Positions 11,116 through 22,963 of a stretch of 64,000 nt of DNA are shown piece after piece. Each line of letters opens with the position of its first letter. Position 1 is the first letter of the stretch. The stretch covers positions 19,842,706-19,906,705 of the forward strand of contig JAVLUZ010000145.1 in the NCBI GenBank assembly GCA_036768485.1, read 5' to 3'. The notes beneath the pieces were generated by a model, which did no database searches, was not told the origin of the DNA, and saw only the letters and a list, made by a program, of their open reading frames with translations. This DNA comes from Mermis nigrescens. Taxonomy: Eukaryota; Nematoda; Enoplea; Mermithida; Mermithidae. Position numbers and translations under genes: made by a program.

Positions 11116-12121
11116 GAAAACACCTTCTCACTGCATTTTCACTGATTTTCAAAAATTTATTACATTTTGAAATGCAGCTTTGTATAGCTTCAACATGGTA
11201 AAATAATTGAGCCCTTTAAGAGAAAGAGAATTAAATTTTTTTCAAATGATGTATATTTTGTTTCTCACATTTGTTCCTACAGTAATTTATCACTTAATAA
11301 ACATAATGTAATCTGAAACCATACAAAACCACTAATGAAGCTAAAGTGTCAGATATAGTTTTTTGAGTTAACCTCAAGAACCACTTAACCGATTTCAAAA
11401 CAGTAAAGTTTTCTGGATATAAAGCAGAAAAATGAAACTATTTTGCCAAAAAAGCTTTCAATTTGTTATAACTACAGTATAACATAAAGCAAAAATAGCT
11501 GAAATTTCAACATGGCCGCATTTTTTACTAGTTTGTTACATTATGCTGAAAACTGGCAAGAATGTTCATTTTTTGGTTTTTCTTCTAACCCCGCCGTTCA
11601 CTCTACAAACGCGTTTTAAATTTTTTCCAATATGGCTGCCCCCATAAGCTATGCTTATTAGGCGCCACAGATTGTTAGATTTGTTAGATTACATTGCTAG
11701 ATTAATTTAAAGAACCATTGTTGTACGCTGAAAACGCAATGGCGTCATTTAAGCAGAAACTTGAATTTTCACATATCTAATGAAGTAAAATGACAGAAAA
11801 AAACATGCAAAAAATTGTTTTTTCAAATTTAAAAATTTTCAAACAAAAAAATTTTTTTGCTTCCGCGCAATGAAGGTTATTTTTTTCGTAATCAGCAAGC
11901 TTGAATAATGTCAGATAAATATGTTTTTGGCCCAAATTCAGAACATCTTGGTAAACTGTAAAATACCCTAAATATGCACGAGAGTCAGATTCGAATGCGA
12001 ACGGCCAGCGCCAACAGGCAGAAGGATTAGAGGTCGAATTTATCCTTGTGGTACATCAATCGGAGATCCGAAATGTCCGATAATATCGTACTAAGTTGAG
12101 AAGTTAATATAGGGCACAGTC

Positions 12122-12967
12122 GGCTAAAGTTAAGAATATGGTACTTTTAGAAAAGGAGCAAAACGAATACGGAATGCCAAAATTTTTGTGCCAAACTGGT
12201 AGAACATGATAAATTGAAGCGCGGAAAAAAATTTGGTGAAAATCTGAGCCATACTTGCAAAGTTGCAGGCAACTGTCGATTTGAGTGTTGGGTGGGACGA
12301 TTAAACGGCTCGATCCAAGGACTTACACATTTGTCAGAAATAAATAATATGGGCTGAAATTATGGAAGGAAGCATAGCAATGAAGGAGAAACAAGAAAAA
12401 AGGCGCGGAAAGCTGTTTGAAATTTTAAAAAACTTTAAAAAAATTTTCATTTTTTTGCATGTTTTTTTCGGTTTTACTTGATAAGATATAGGAAAATCTA
12501 AGTTTTTGCTTCTAATATACTTAGGCTTAGGCTTAGTATATCTGAAAAGTTGTTTTAAGCTGCTTAGGTCGAGGTCGCTCCCGCTCAGGTCAATGTATAG
12601 ATGCTTAGGTCGATGTATAGATGCTTAGGTCGATGTATAGATGCTTAGGTCGATGTATAGATGCTTAGGTAGATGTATAGATGCTTAGGTCGATGTATAG
12701 ATGCTTATATCGACGTAAATTGGGTATCTACATGTGATTCTGCATTCAGCTGTTTGAATCTTCAAATACTTAGGTCGAGTAGATGCTTGCGTAGGTCGAG
12801 AAGAGGCTAATTAACGAAACCCATAGCTTTTGTAATATTGATCATAGACGGATGAATATTTTTTCCGCGCTTTCTTTCAACATGTTCTAAGTACTGAGCA
12901 AAAAAATCCGCTCTTCTGAAGTTTATTTCATAGTATCCTGAAAGTACCATATTCTTAACTTACTCCA
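12122..12967. mobile_element. Inverted-repeat element with internal minisatellite (unit A)
   Basis: An exact 8-bp duplication GCACAGTC (12114-12121, 12968-12975) flanks ends that read GGCTAAAGTTAAGAATATGG at the left and, reversed, GGAGTAAGTTAAGAATATGG at the right, with one extra base on the right. The interior includes the 20-bp minisatellite at 12560. No transposase. Target length of 7-8 bp and GG/CC ends would suit the hAT or P/Galileo groups; this is inference. Confidence 0.8.
12560..12715. repeat. 20-bp minisatellite, right arm (unit A)
   Basis: About seven copies of TAGATGCTTAGGTCGATGTA, the reverse complement of the array at 11028. Unit B has the corresponding arrays at 19955-20045 and 21525-21670. 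Confidence 0.85.
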
Positions 12968-15840
12968 GCACAGTCAATGAGCGCAAGTTCGAGAGTCAAA
13001 TAGAATGGACGATGTAGCTTAAACCAGAGCGATATAGCTCTAAATCGATCAAGAATTATAGCAAGTCGAGTATCGGAGGACGTCTGTATATGATCGATCG
13101 AAAAACCATCGTAATTCTTGGTCCGAGAATATTTTTATATGGAATGTTTTAGTATGGATTAAAGCTATTTAAAGTGAATCAAAGTTTAAGTAGACATAAG
13201 TAAGTTTAAATCTATAGTTTTTAAACCAGTGCATGAATTCACTCGGCAAACCATTTTCCTTATTACTGTAACAACCGAATCCTTCGTCGCTCGACACGCC
13301 ATATCGATGAAAAATATTGCTACCGACTCCGTTGATATTTTGACTCAATGGGTATTCCGAGCCCCTGATTCCGAATTTTTGATCAAAATAGCTCGATCTG
13401 GTTCCTGAAACCCGGAAACGACGGGTTACTATAGAAAGTTTCGGCGGCTCTTGCAACTTACTTAATTGCTTTGGGGCTAATTTTTTGCGCCAACCTAGAC
13501 CAACTTTTAATGCGCTATTGTCTGCTGTAAACTACTTTACACTGCAGAGTAAAATGACGAAAAACCATCAAGAAAAACGTTTTTAAAAACTAAATTTTTT
13601 CAAATAATTCGAATTGCAGCGGATAAATTTTACTTAAATTTCGACCGTTTGTTAATGAAATTATGGCTGACCTTACTGTAGAATTTGAAGGAAATGCACG
13701 GATTGATTTTTGAGATATAGGAGCCCAAACGTACCCTATCCATACCGTAAAATTTTTGTCTTTTTGCAGAAGCACAGCTTGGATGTCACTTCAAAGATTT
13801 GGCCTCTGAGGTTTCCTAGACCTCTGATTCCAAATTCACCACTCAAAGTGCGCGATCTGGCGCCATAAAGCACACGGGGGACGAGTTTCCAGGAAATTGC
13901 GGATGGTTATATTGAAGATGATTAATCATTGAGATCGAGCTCGCAGCAAGCCAAAATATCAAGTGATGAATACTGTTTCTGATGGTGTAAACTAGCATGC
14001 GTGCAATTTGATGTGAATTAACTGAAAGCAGCAAACGCACGCCTTTCGAAAATGTTAATACGAATTCAAATTTTTCTGCTTCTGGCTGCTAATTTTGCAT
14101 GGAACTTTTTGCATTTAGTTCACTATGAGAACAGACTTTTATGCGCAGATTACAATGCCCTCTCATTGTGGTACGAGCAGAAATAGGAAGCAAAAAACAT
14201 TAATAAGCAAGCAAGATGAAATTAGTCTTTGTAAAGTGATCAAAGAAATTAGCTTAGCTAAAATGTAACATTTTGGTGAACATGGTGATATACAACTAAT
14301 TTGATTTGTTGAGCGGAAGGCAGCCTTAGCTTCTTAATGATATTTTGACATTAATTGTAAGACTGAGAGGTGCCAAATAATGCATATTACAGAGTGAGTA
14401 ACGAGAAAGCAGTAAAATTTAGAAGGAATAAATACGAATGTGATAACATTATGAGACAATAACAAATAGGACATATGAATTTCAAGACAACTTTCGGCAT
14501 ATTGGTCATCTATCATGTCCACCGTTTTTGCGAATGGGGGCGAAGCCACCCATTTGCAAAAAGATTGCTAGTTTTTATTAACTTCAGCAATATTTAAAAA
14601 CTTGCGATACCTTTTAGATTATGGTTTTTATTGACATGCTTGTAAATGCCTTGAAGTGCGTGCGGGTGAGGATTGGGAGGGAGAATCCCCGTAAATATTT
14701 GTCGCCTTATTTTTGATGAAAATATCTTAATCCACACACTGAGTAAAACGTAGTATATTTTCGTAGGTACTCTTTGTACGTTGCGTACTTGCTCCTACTG
14801 TTCTTTAAAATCCATATCACTTTCGTTTTCTTGAAAAGCAAATTATTAAAAAGCACCTGTTTTATTTATTTTTCATTCGAAAATTGCATGCCATTTGAGA
14901 TCAACTGAGAATTTTGTACCTGCTGACATAACATGAAATGATAATAAACGTTTTTTTTCGGACGACGCTTCGTTTCTTGATATTTTCAGCGGATCGGTTG
15001 TAAAAAAGCTTGCATTCAACTTAAATTCTTCTGTATTCTGAAAAAAATTCAGTACTTATACAGCATGGTGACTAAATAATATCATCAGACAAACTAATGC
15101 CTGTATCTCGACCTAAGCGGAAGTGACACCGACCTAAGCGGGAGCGATACCGACCTAAGCGGGAGTACTAACATCCACATAAATATAACCCTAAGCCTAG
15201 GAAAAATCGAGCAGTTTGAAAAAATCAATAATTGTTTGAACTATACTTTGCACGACTGCAGTTACTATTCTGTAGAAGTGCCTAAAATTCGCTCGTTTTA
15301 CATCCTTCAACCTCGCGCAGGGCAAACGGTGGGTTTAACCAAAACCGCTGCACCACCGATAGGCTGACCTAGGGCTATATTTTTCAGGTCACTGAATTAG
15401 GACATTCATGGGTGCATAGTGAAGTCTGGATGAAAATTAGCCTGCCTGTTAGAAGGAGCGGTAGGAGATGCCGCTACTAGACCCAACATACTCGTAGTTG
15501 GCGAAATGATGAGACGTATTTGTATTGATTTTTTCAAAAATTAAAATTCAGCCTAAATTTTCTCAAATTGTCGATGACAGATTTGGAGAAATTTAAAACT
15601 ACTAATCGCTCTTCAGCGCTTCTGGATAAAATTAATTTTGGCAGAAACATGCATATATCGTACCTGTAGCTGTCTTCTACGGTATCGATTGTTCACAAGT
15701 TTTTAGCGTTTCTCAGCTTTTATGCTTAAAATTTTAATTACGTAAAGCAACGAATGAATTTTCTTTGCCATAATTAAAATGACTTTTGGAAATTTATTAA
15801 GCGTATTCTAATTTAATTCACAAATTTTTTCTGTTAGCAG

Positions 15841-15987
15841 GATACAATCGAATCATTGTGCAGCTTTTTCAATCGTTTTAAACGCCACCATCGTCATAGA
15901 AAAGGCCACCGCGGCAAGAAACACAGGTCCTCATCAAGGAGCCGCGAAAACGAGTATGTGCCTTTTTCTTGTTCGTATTTTAAATGA
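15841..15987 (+). pseudogene. Decayed copy of the Cys-rich terminal exon (unit B)
   Basis: It aligns base for base with 5410-5555 and keeps an AG acceptor (GTTAGCAG). The first Cys codon TGC is changed to TAC, and one extra base is inserted about eight bases later, shifting the frame to an early stop. Spliced from the exon ending at 271, it would add only about a dozen unrelated residues. The downstream basic-tail codons are still readable out of frame, so decay is recent. Confidence 0.75.
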
Positions 15988-18447
15988 AACAGAATGTGCA
16001 TTTTTAATGCCATTTGAACATGAATGCTGTGATAAGTTTATTGCATCTGATCTAGTTTGGAAAGTGGCAGTTGAACTTGGGTTTACATTTTTGCAGCTTT
16101 AATGTTGTTTCATAAAAGTGGAACATAAAAAATATATTAGAATAGTATAAATATTGTCAGAGATTAATACTCAGCAAATAATATAAAATATTGTCAGAGA
16201 TAAGTACTCAGCAGAGTTCAAATTCTGTAATGATATAATGCAGGCAATTCAGAAAGAAGACTGCGGTTCTGATTTTCGTTTATATTGAATAGGCTGCTTA
16301 GCTCGACATTCAGCTGAGATCGAATCAAATCTAAAATGATATAATCACTTTTCATCTTTTGTCCAACAAGGTTATTTCTAAACAAGAAACATTCATCATA
16401 AGTATCAAAATGTGGAAAATTGTACATTCGCAATCAAATTGTGATTACTTTTGGAAGCAAATAGCTATTCCAAATTATTTTCTTGAGCATTCTTCGATGC
16501 CTCTTAGCTTCAACAAATGCATTTATCAATACTCAACTTTTTGTTTTATTTATCTGAAATCTATTATGGCGCCTTTGTTCAGACTACATTTGATGCTAAT
16601 TTAAACATGTCTCTTCATCTGCCAAACAACTCAAATTTTCGAATGCATTGAAAACTTTACTTTTTAAGAAATTGAATCGCAATATACAAATTTATCTAGC
16701 AATCTATAAAGAGTTTTGCCGAATTTCTGATTATATTCTGCTACTGCTTGACCAGGAGAATAGCTAAACCTTTATCTGTCTGCCCACGCGAAATTAAGAA
16801 CTCGAGTTTCTGCTCATCTGCCTCAGTTAAGAGGGCTTGAGAACAATCAATCAGAAGGATTGGCCCGATGAAAAATGAAAATTTCTTTTTCACCCTTATC
16901 CTGAACAGAACTTTTTAGGTCTTTGCATCTGCCTCCTGATATTTCCCGTAGAAATCCACTATTAGCTTTAAAAACTTTTATTTCTATTATTCACCACAAA
17001 TTAGACACTTTCCAGATACCTTTCATCACGGTTTTTTGTATTCGGCAAACATTTTTTCCGACGTACCAAGACTTTTCGGGACTGTCTTTGTACGTGTAAA
17101 ATGATTTTTAATAAGGACAAAAACTTTAAACAAAGTGTAGAATTCCCAAAAATTTCCTAATTGTCTTTTCTTTATATCTTTATAACGGCAGAATTTGCAT
17201 TCGGAGAGCATAAATTTAAAAATATTCGGCGCTTAGCGCCGTTTTGAGATAATTTTTAATATTTTTTGCTATCGGAAACCCAAAAATTGACTAAAATGCA
17301 CTACCAAAAGTCGAAAAATCCTGTTTTATTATGAAGCGCTACAGTGTCATATTAAAGTACCAAAAAATTTGCATGTACAAGAAATACAAAGACTTTTAGG
17401 GACCATCTTTCTACGTGTACAAAGGGACCTTGTACAAGAAAACACTACCTTTTATTAATTAGAAGGTTAACCACCCTTTTTAAGAAGATATCAACTCGCA
17501 TCTAAAAGTCTTAGTACTGGTATGTGTTTGCAACTTAGTTTAAATATTTATATCGAGCTAATTCAAATGGTTTTCAAATTTTTGTCCGGAACGTATGCCC
17601 TAATGAAGGTATTAATAGTCTATTTCATCAAGTCGCGTACTCAACGATATTCTTGAATACCTATGAGCTGTAATTGGCCGTGCAGATTACGTGTAGAAAA
17701 CTGCTTGCTTAGCAAGACTCTCTTTCCATAAAAATTTCAAATAGCGCGACTATCCTCTTAGTCTGCTAATGATGGCAAGTACAAAGAAGCCCAAATTTCC
17801 GGCATTGAGTGGTTTGCAATGGCCACAAGAATACTTGGTGCCAGAATACTGCTTTACTATTGAACCTGTTTTACCACTAATCTTATCTTATTTTGTTTTA
17901 TTCTTCACGACGGGTGCCATCAAAACGATGAATAAGTTAAATTTAATATAATATGATAGTATAATAATTGGTATAATATATTGTTGATACATTGTGCTCA
18001 ATATTCCATTTTCTATGTAAATTTGTTTCTAAGTTCAGAATGAATCATATTTTAGCTTGACAGACTTGATTATGCTCCTCAGAAGCTAGTCTAGAAAACT
18101 ATTAAATATACTGAAGTATTTTTCCTGTTTATCGTCCTGTGTATACTTGCTTCAGCCCTGCATACAACTATGGTGGATACTTGCCACTCCTAGCACAGCG
18201 AAACGGTACTCACCAGATAGTCAATCGATCGGTAAACGTGAAATTTGACTCAGGCACGAAAATTGCGGAAGATATCGGAGTTGATCCATAAACTTTTATC
18301 TAACAGATCGTTTTATTCCTAAATTCCATGTTTTTCTGTTCTATATTGATATTACACTTTTGATTAAATGTTAAGATTAGAATGAGTAGCGAAAATTTTG
18401 CAGAGAAAATCAATTAATTAGCATGGGACAGCTATGATGTAAGTAGG

Positions 18448-18897
18448 GGATCTAGTATACAATTTACCCCAGCGTGTTTTAGTCGATCCATATAAGCTAC
18501 AGTAACCAAGCTTCACAAGGAGATAGCTATAAGCCTATTGTACTAATCTGGCTAAATTGATTAACTTACGGTGTTAACTTACTGCTTTACAAAAAAAATA
18601 AAATAAAAAAACTTACTTTACTTTAAACTTACTTTTTTAAACTTACTTTTTTTAATGTAGGATGTTGATTGAGTTACAAAAAACTGCTTTGTTTGAAACC
18701 CACCGAATCGTTTACAATTTTTAGATGCTGTTAGTACTTTGTAAACTGTGAGTGTAAAACAGTGAGTTTACACCGTAAGTTAATCAATTTTGCCAGATCA
18801 GTACAATAGGCATATAGCTATCTCCTTGTAAAGTTTGGTTACTGTAGCTTATATGGATAAGCTAAAAACGCTGGGGAGTAAATTGAATACTAGATCC
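18448..18897. mobile_element. 450-bp MITE, private to unit B
   Basis: Exact 8-bp duplication TAAGTAGG (18440-18447, 18898-18905) and terminal inverted repeats beginning GGATCTAGTATACAATTTAC and GGATCTAGTATTCAATTTAC. Units A and C have the uninterrupted site. The inverted match extends further inward (CTATCTCCTTG against CAAGGAGATAG), so it is a hairpin-like non-autonomous element. Confidence 0.9.
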
Positions 18898-18935
18898 TAA
18901 GTAGGTACCTACATTACGATTACAGGAGTTATAGC

Positions 18936-19155
18936 CATAGGTGGGCGGCACCAAAATTCTTGGGGGTGCAAATTTTTCAAAGGTCAAAAATGGTCTTCAA
19001 AATGGGGATAATTTTTCAACGTTTCTCATCGAGCACTATTCATTGGCATCGAAAAATTGAGAAGAAACAAATTTTAAAAATCGAATTCTAGGGGTCGGGT
19101 ATTTTGGTTTCTGGGGGTATTCGGCATTCTGGGGATGCATACCCCCATGCCCACG
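18936..19155. mobile_element. hAT-like MITE, unit B copy
   Basis: Same element and same GTTATAGC target duplication (18928-18935, 19156-19163) as at 9135-9363. Confidence 0.8.
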
Positions 19156-19351
19156 GTTATAGCCTCTCTTCTCGTGTAACTAACGAGGGGAAGCTCAAAA
19201 GGGATTGAGTCTATTATTCGATATTCATTTCATTTTACTTCCGGCATTAGCTCTTATATGTTAAGTAATCGACATACATGTGTGCATAGGAAAAGAAGAA
19301 TGAAACGTAAAACGATGAAATTTTAAATTAAGGAGATGCGCCGCCACATTT

Positions 19352-19579
19352 TCATTTTGATTCACTTTTGGACTTCTTATCGGACGTCCCTTGAAAAATA
19401 CGTTCTTTCGAGTGTGATGGCAAAGCCTCTTCTATATCTCTGCTTGCGCTCAAGCTGCTGCCTCCTACCACTATTGATGAGTTCCTTATTCCGACAATTA
19501 TTGCAAATATCATAATGGCTAGACTTTGCAAAACGAATGTAGCAATCAAAGCAATCACGAGATAGGATTCATCTTTCAT
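19352..19579 (-). CDS. Possible small single-pass membrane protein (unit B)
   Basis: A 75-residue copy of the unit A frame at 9560-9796. It differs by loss of three residues (one LIA repeat) at the start of the hydrophobic segment and by S-to-N, N-to-I and E-to-G type changes. The same TTTAG precedes the ATG. Unit C ends before this position and has no copy. Function unknown. Confidence 0.35.
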   Translation of the reverse strand: MKDESYLVIALIATFVLQSLAIMIFAIIVGIRNSSIVVGGSSLSASRDIEEALPSHSKERIFQGTSDKKSKSESK

Positions 19580-19954
19580 CTAAATAAATCTATGAAAAAT
19601 AGGTATATTTTTAAACTTTTTTTTGGTACTACCAAGTATATGCTTGGAATTTTTGCAGTTTATCAAAAGTTTCCAATTTTCAATGAAAACGTATTTTTCT
19701 GCTATTTTCAAGGTCGCAGATTACTAAAAATTAAGTTACACTGCGCGGAAACCAACATTAAAGAATAATTTTTTGTAATTTGTTTGCACAAATGTTCAAG
19801 AAATTTTTTAAATACTACTATTTTTAGCATGGTTTACATCCAGTTGAAGATTTCTACTTAAATACGATTCAAACAGCATTTTTGAATCATCTCAAAGTTC
19901 CAACCATTTGAAGATTCAAACAGTGGGATGCAGAATAGGATGTATCCTATTTAA

Positions 19955-20055
19955 GTCGACCTAAGCATCTATACATCGACCTGAGCATCTATACATCGAC
20001 CTAAGCATCCATACCACGATCTAAGCGGGAGCGACCTCGACCTAAGCAGCCGAAA
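19955..20055. repeat. 20-bp minisatellite, left arm (unit B)
   Basis: CGACCTAAGCATCTATACAT repeats ending in the CTAAGCGGGAGCGACC motif, orthologous to 11028-11115. It is preceded from about 19640 by sequence whose inverse is at 22430-22710, forming an outer pair of arms. Confidence 0.8.
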
Positions 20056-21079
20056 ACACCCTCTCACTGCATTTTCACTTATTTTCAAAAATTTATTACA
20101 TTTCGAAATGCAGCTTTGTATAGCTTTAACATGGTAAAATAATTGAGCCCTTTAAGAGAAAGAGAATTAAATTTCCTTTCAAATGATGTATATTTTGTTT
20201 CTCACATTTGTTCCTACAGTAATTTATCAGTTAATAAACATAATGTAATCTGAAACCATACAAAACCACTAATGAAGCTAAAGTGTCAGATATAGTTTTT
20301 TGAGTTAACCTCAAGAACCACTTAACCGATTTCAAAACAGTAAAGTTTTCTGGATATAAAGCAGAAAATGAAACTATTTTGCCAAAAAAGCTTTCAATTT
20401 GTTATAACTACAGTATAACACAAAGCATAAATAGCTGAAATTTCAACATGGCCGCAGTTTTTACTAGTTTGTTACATTATGCTGAAAACTGGCAAAATAG
20501 TTGCGTTTTAGCATCCTCTAGAATGTTCATTTTTTGGTTTTTCTTCTAAACCCGCCGTGCACTCTACAAACGCGTTTTGAATTTTTTCCAATATGGCTGC
20601 CCCCGTAAGCTATGCTTATTAGGCGTCACAGGTTGTTAGATTTGTTAGATTACATTGTTAGATTAATTTAAAAAACCATTGTTGTAAGCTGAAAACGCAA
20701 TGGCGTCATTTAAGCAGAAACTTGAATTTTCACATATATGATGAAGTAAAATGACAGAAAAAAACATGCAAAAAATTGTTTTTTCAAATTTGAAAATTTT
20801 CAAACAAAAAAATGTTTTGCTTCCGCGCAATAAAGGTTATTTTTTCGTAATCAGCAAGCTTGAAAATGTCAGATAAATATGTTTTTGGCCCGAATCCGGA
20901 ACATTTTGGTAAACTGTAAAATACCCTAAATATGCACGAGAGTCAGATTCGAATGCGAAAGGCCAGCGCGAACAAGCAGAAGGATTAGAGGTCGAATTTA
21001 TCCTTGTGGTACATCAATCGGAGATCCGAAATGTCCGATAATATCGTACTAAGTTGAAAAGTTAATATAGGGCACAGTC

Positions 21080-22963
21080 AGCTAAAGTTAAGAATATGGT
21101 ACTTTTAGAAAAGGAGCAAAACGAATACGGAATGCCAAAGTTTTTGCACCAAACTGGTAGAACATGATAATTTGAAGCACGGAAAGAAATTTGGTGAAAA
21201 TCTAAGCCATACTTGCAAAGTGGCAGGCAACTGTCGATTTGAGTGTTGGGTGGGACGATTAAACGGCTCGATCCAAGGACTTACACATTTGTCAGAAATA
21301 AATAATATGAGCTGAAATTATGGAAGGAAGCATAGCAATGAAGGAGAAACAAGAAAAAAGGCGCGTAAAGCTGTTTGAAATTTTTAAAAACTCTAAAAAA
21401 ATTTTCATTTTTTGCATGTTTTTTCGGTTTTACTTGATAAGATATAGGAAAATCTAAGTTTTTGCTTTTAATATACTTAGGCTTAGGCTAAGTACATCTG
21501 AAAAGTTGTTATAAGCTGTTTAGGTCGAGTTCGCTCCCGCTCAGGTCAATGTGTAGATGCTTAGGTCGATGTATAGATGCTTAGGTCGATGTATAGATGC
21601 TTAGGTCGATTTATAGATGCTTAGGTAGATGTATAGATGCTTAGGTCGATGTATAGATGCTTATATCGACGTAAATTGGTATCTACATGTGATTATGCAT
21701 TCAGCTGTTTGAATCTTCAAATACATAGGTCGAGTAGAAGCTTGCGTAGGTCAAGAAAAGGCTAATTAACGAAACCCATAGCTTTTGTAATATTGATCAT
21801 AGACGGATGAATATTTTTTCCCGCGCTTTCTTGCAACATGTTCAGAGTACTGAGCAAAAAAATCCGCTCTTCTGAAGTTGGCTAAACTTTACTATATGGT
21901 GTGAACGGAAAACTTGCAGATGTACGTGGAAAGGAACGATATTGATTGAAATGAGAAGGACATGCATAAAGAAAGTGCGGAAAAAAATTTATGAAAAACG
22001 GACCAATATTGGTGAAGATAGAGTTACTCAGGATATAGCTACATTAAAGTGAGGTATTTTACAGTTTACCAAAAATGTTCCGAATTTGGGCTGAAAACAT
22101 ATGTGTCTGACATTTTCAAGGTCGCTGATTACGAAAAAATAACTTTTTTTACGGAAAAAAATTTTGTTTGAAAGTTTTTAAATTTGAAAAAAACAATTTT
22201 TCGCATGTTCTTTTTGTCTAGATAATGTGAAAATTCAAGTTTCTGCTTAAATGAGGCTTAGGCTTAGGCTTAGTTTATCTGAGAAGGTGTTTTCGGCTGC
22301 TTAGGTCGAGGTCGCTCCCGCTTAGGTCGAGGTATAGATGCTTAGGTCAACGTATAGCTGCTTTGGTCGATGCATAGATGCTCAGGTCGATGTATAGATG
22401 CTTAGGTCGACCTAAGTTGGGTACAAGTTATTCTGCATTCCACTGTTTGAATCTTCAAATGGTTGGAACTTTAAGATAATCCAAAAATGCTGTTTGAATC
22501 GTATTAAAGTAGAAATCTTTATCTGGATGTAAACAATGCTAAAAATAGTAAAATTAAAAAAATTCTCGAAAATTTGGGCAAAAAATTACAAAAAATTTCT
22601 TTTATCTTGGTTTCCACGCAGTATAACTTAATTTTTGTGTAATCTGCGACCTTGAAAATGGCAGAAAAATAGATTAATTAGTAAAAATTGGAAACCTTTG
22701 ATAAACTGCTAACATTCCTTAAAGTGGTTCGAAATGGTGAATGTCGAAGCTTGATGTTTGAAGTACCGTAACTCGGTGAGTTTTGTATGGATTTGGTTTA
22801 TAATTTTTTTCCGCGTCTTTTAGTGACACAAAATATCGTTTTTGCGCAATTGTATGGCAATTCTGCCAGAATGGCGCAAAATCGGTCCACACCATATTCT
22901 TCAAAAACTCCCTGAAGTTTATTTCATAGTATCCTGAAAGTACCATATTCTTAACTTACTCCA
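21080..22963. mobile_element. Inverted-repeat element (unit B) enlarged by a nested copy
   Basis: Orthologue of the unit A element at 12122-12967, with the same GCACAGTC target duplication (21072-21079, 22964-22971). It is longer because another element of the same general design has landed in it at 21880. Minisatellite copies lie at 21525-21670. Confidence 0.8.
21880..22911. mobile_element. Nested 1032-bp inverted-repeat element
   Basis: Exact 8-bp duplication CTGAAGTT (21872-21879, 22912-22919); unit A shows the empty site with a single CTGAAGTT followed directly by TATTTC. Ends read GGCTAAACTTTACTATATGG and, reversed, GGAGTTTTTGAAGAATATGG, so both share GG...ATATGG with the host element. 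Contains a 20-bp minisatellite (about 22300-22420). No coding capacity seen; a minus-strand open frame at 22719-22946 crosses its boundary. Confidence 0.85.

Larger units (their letters stand above)
445..12967. repeat. Segmental duplication, unit A
   Basis: First of three tandem copies of a roughly 10-kb segment. Homology with units B and C starts near 445, inside the intron after the exon ending at 271, so that exon itself is not copied. Shared anchors are the stretch containing AAACTAGCATGCG (1021 in A, 13988 in B, 23981 in C), the terminal exon (5410, 15841, 25803) and a segment resuming at about 8284 (17650, 28398). A is longer because of a 2.7-kb minisatellite element (1999-4727), a complex insertion at 5650-8281 and a retroposon near 10200-11025. 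The homologous intron sequence between 445 and 1998 shows no gene. Confidence 0.85.
12968..22963. repeat. Segmental duplication, unit B
   Basis: Second tandem copy, offset from unit C by 9,993 bp at the 13988/23981 anchor. B and C are nearly identical over long stretches (for example 13384-14330 and 23391-24340), more so than either is to A, so B/C is the younger duplication. Private insertions in B are 18448-18897 and 21880-22911, both with exact 8-bp target duplications, plus the sequence at 14520-14580 absent from C. The stretch 16080-17640 is shared with C and has no recognisable gene; A has other sequence there. Confidence 0.85.
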
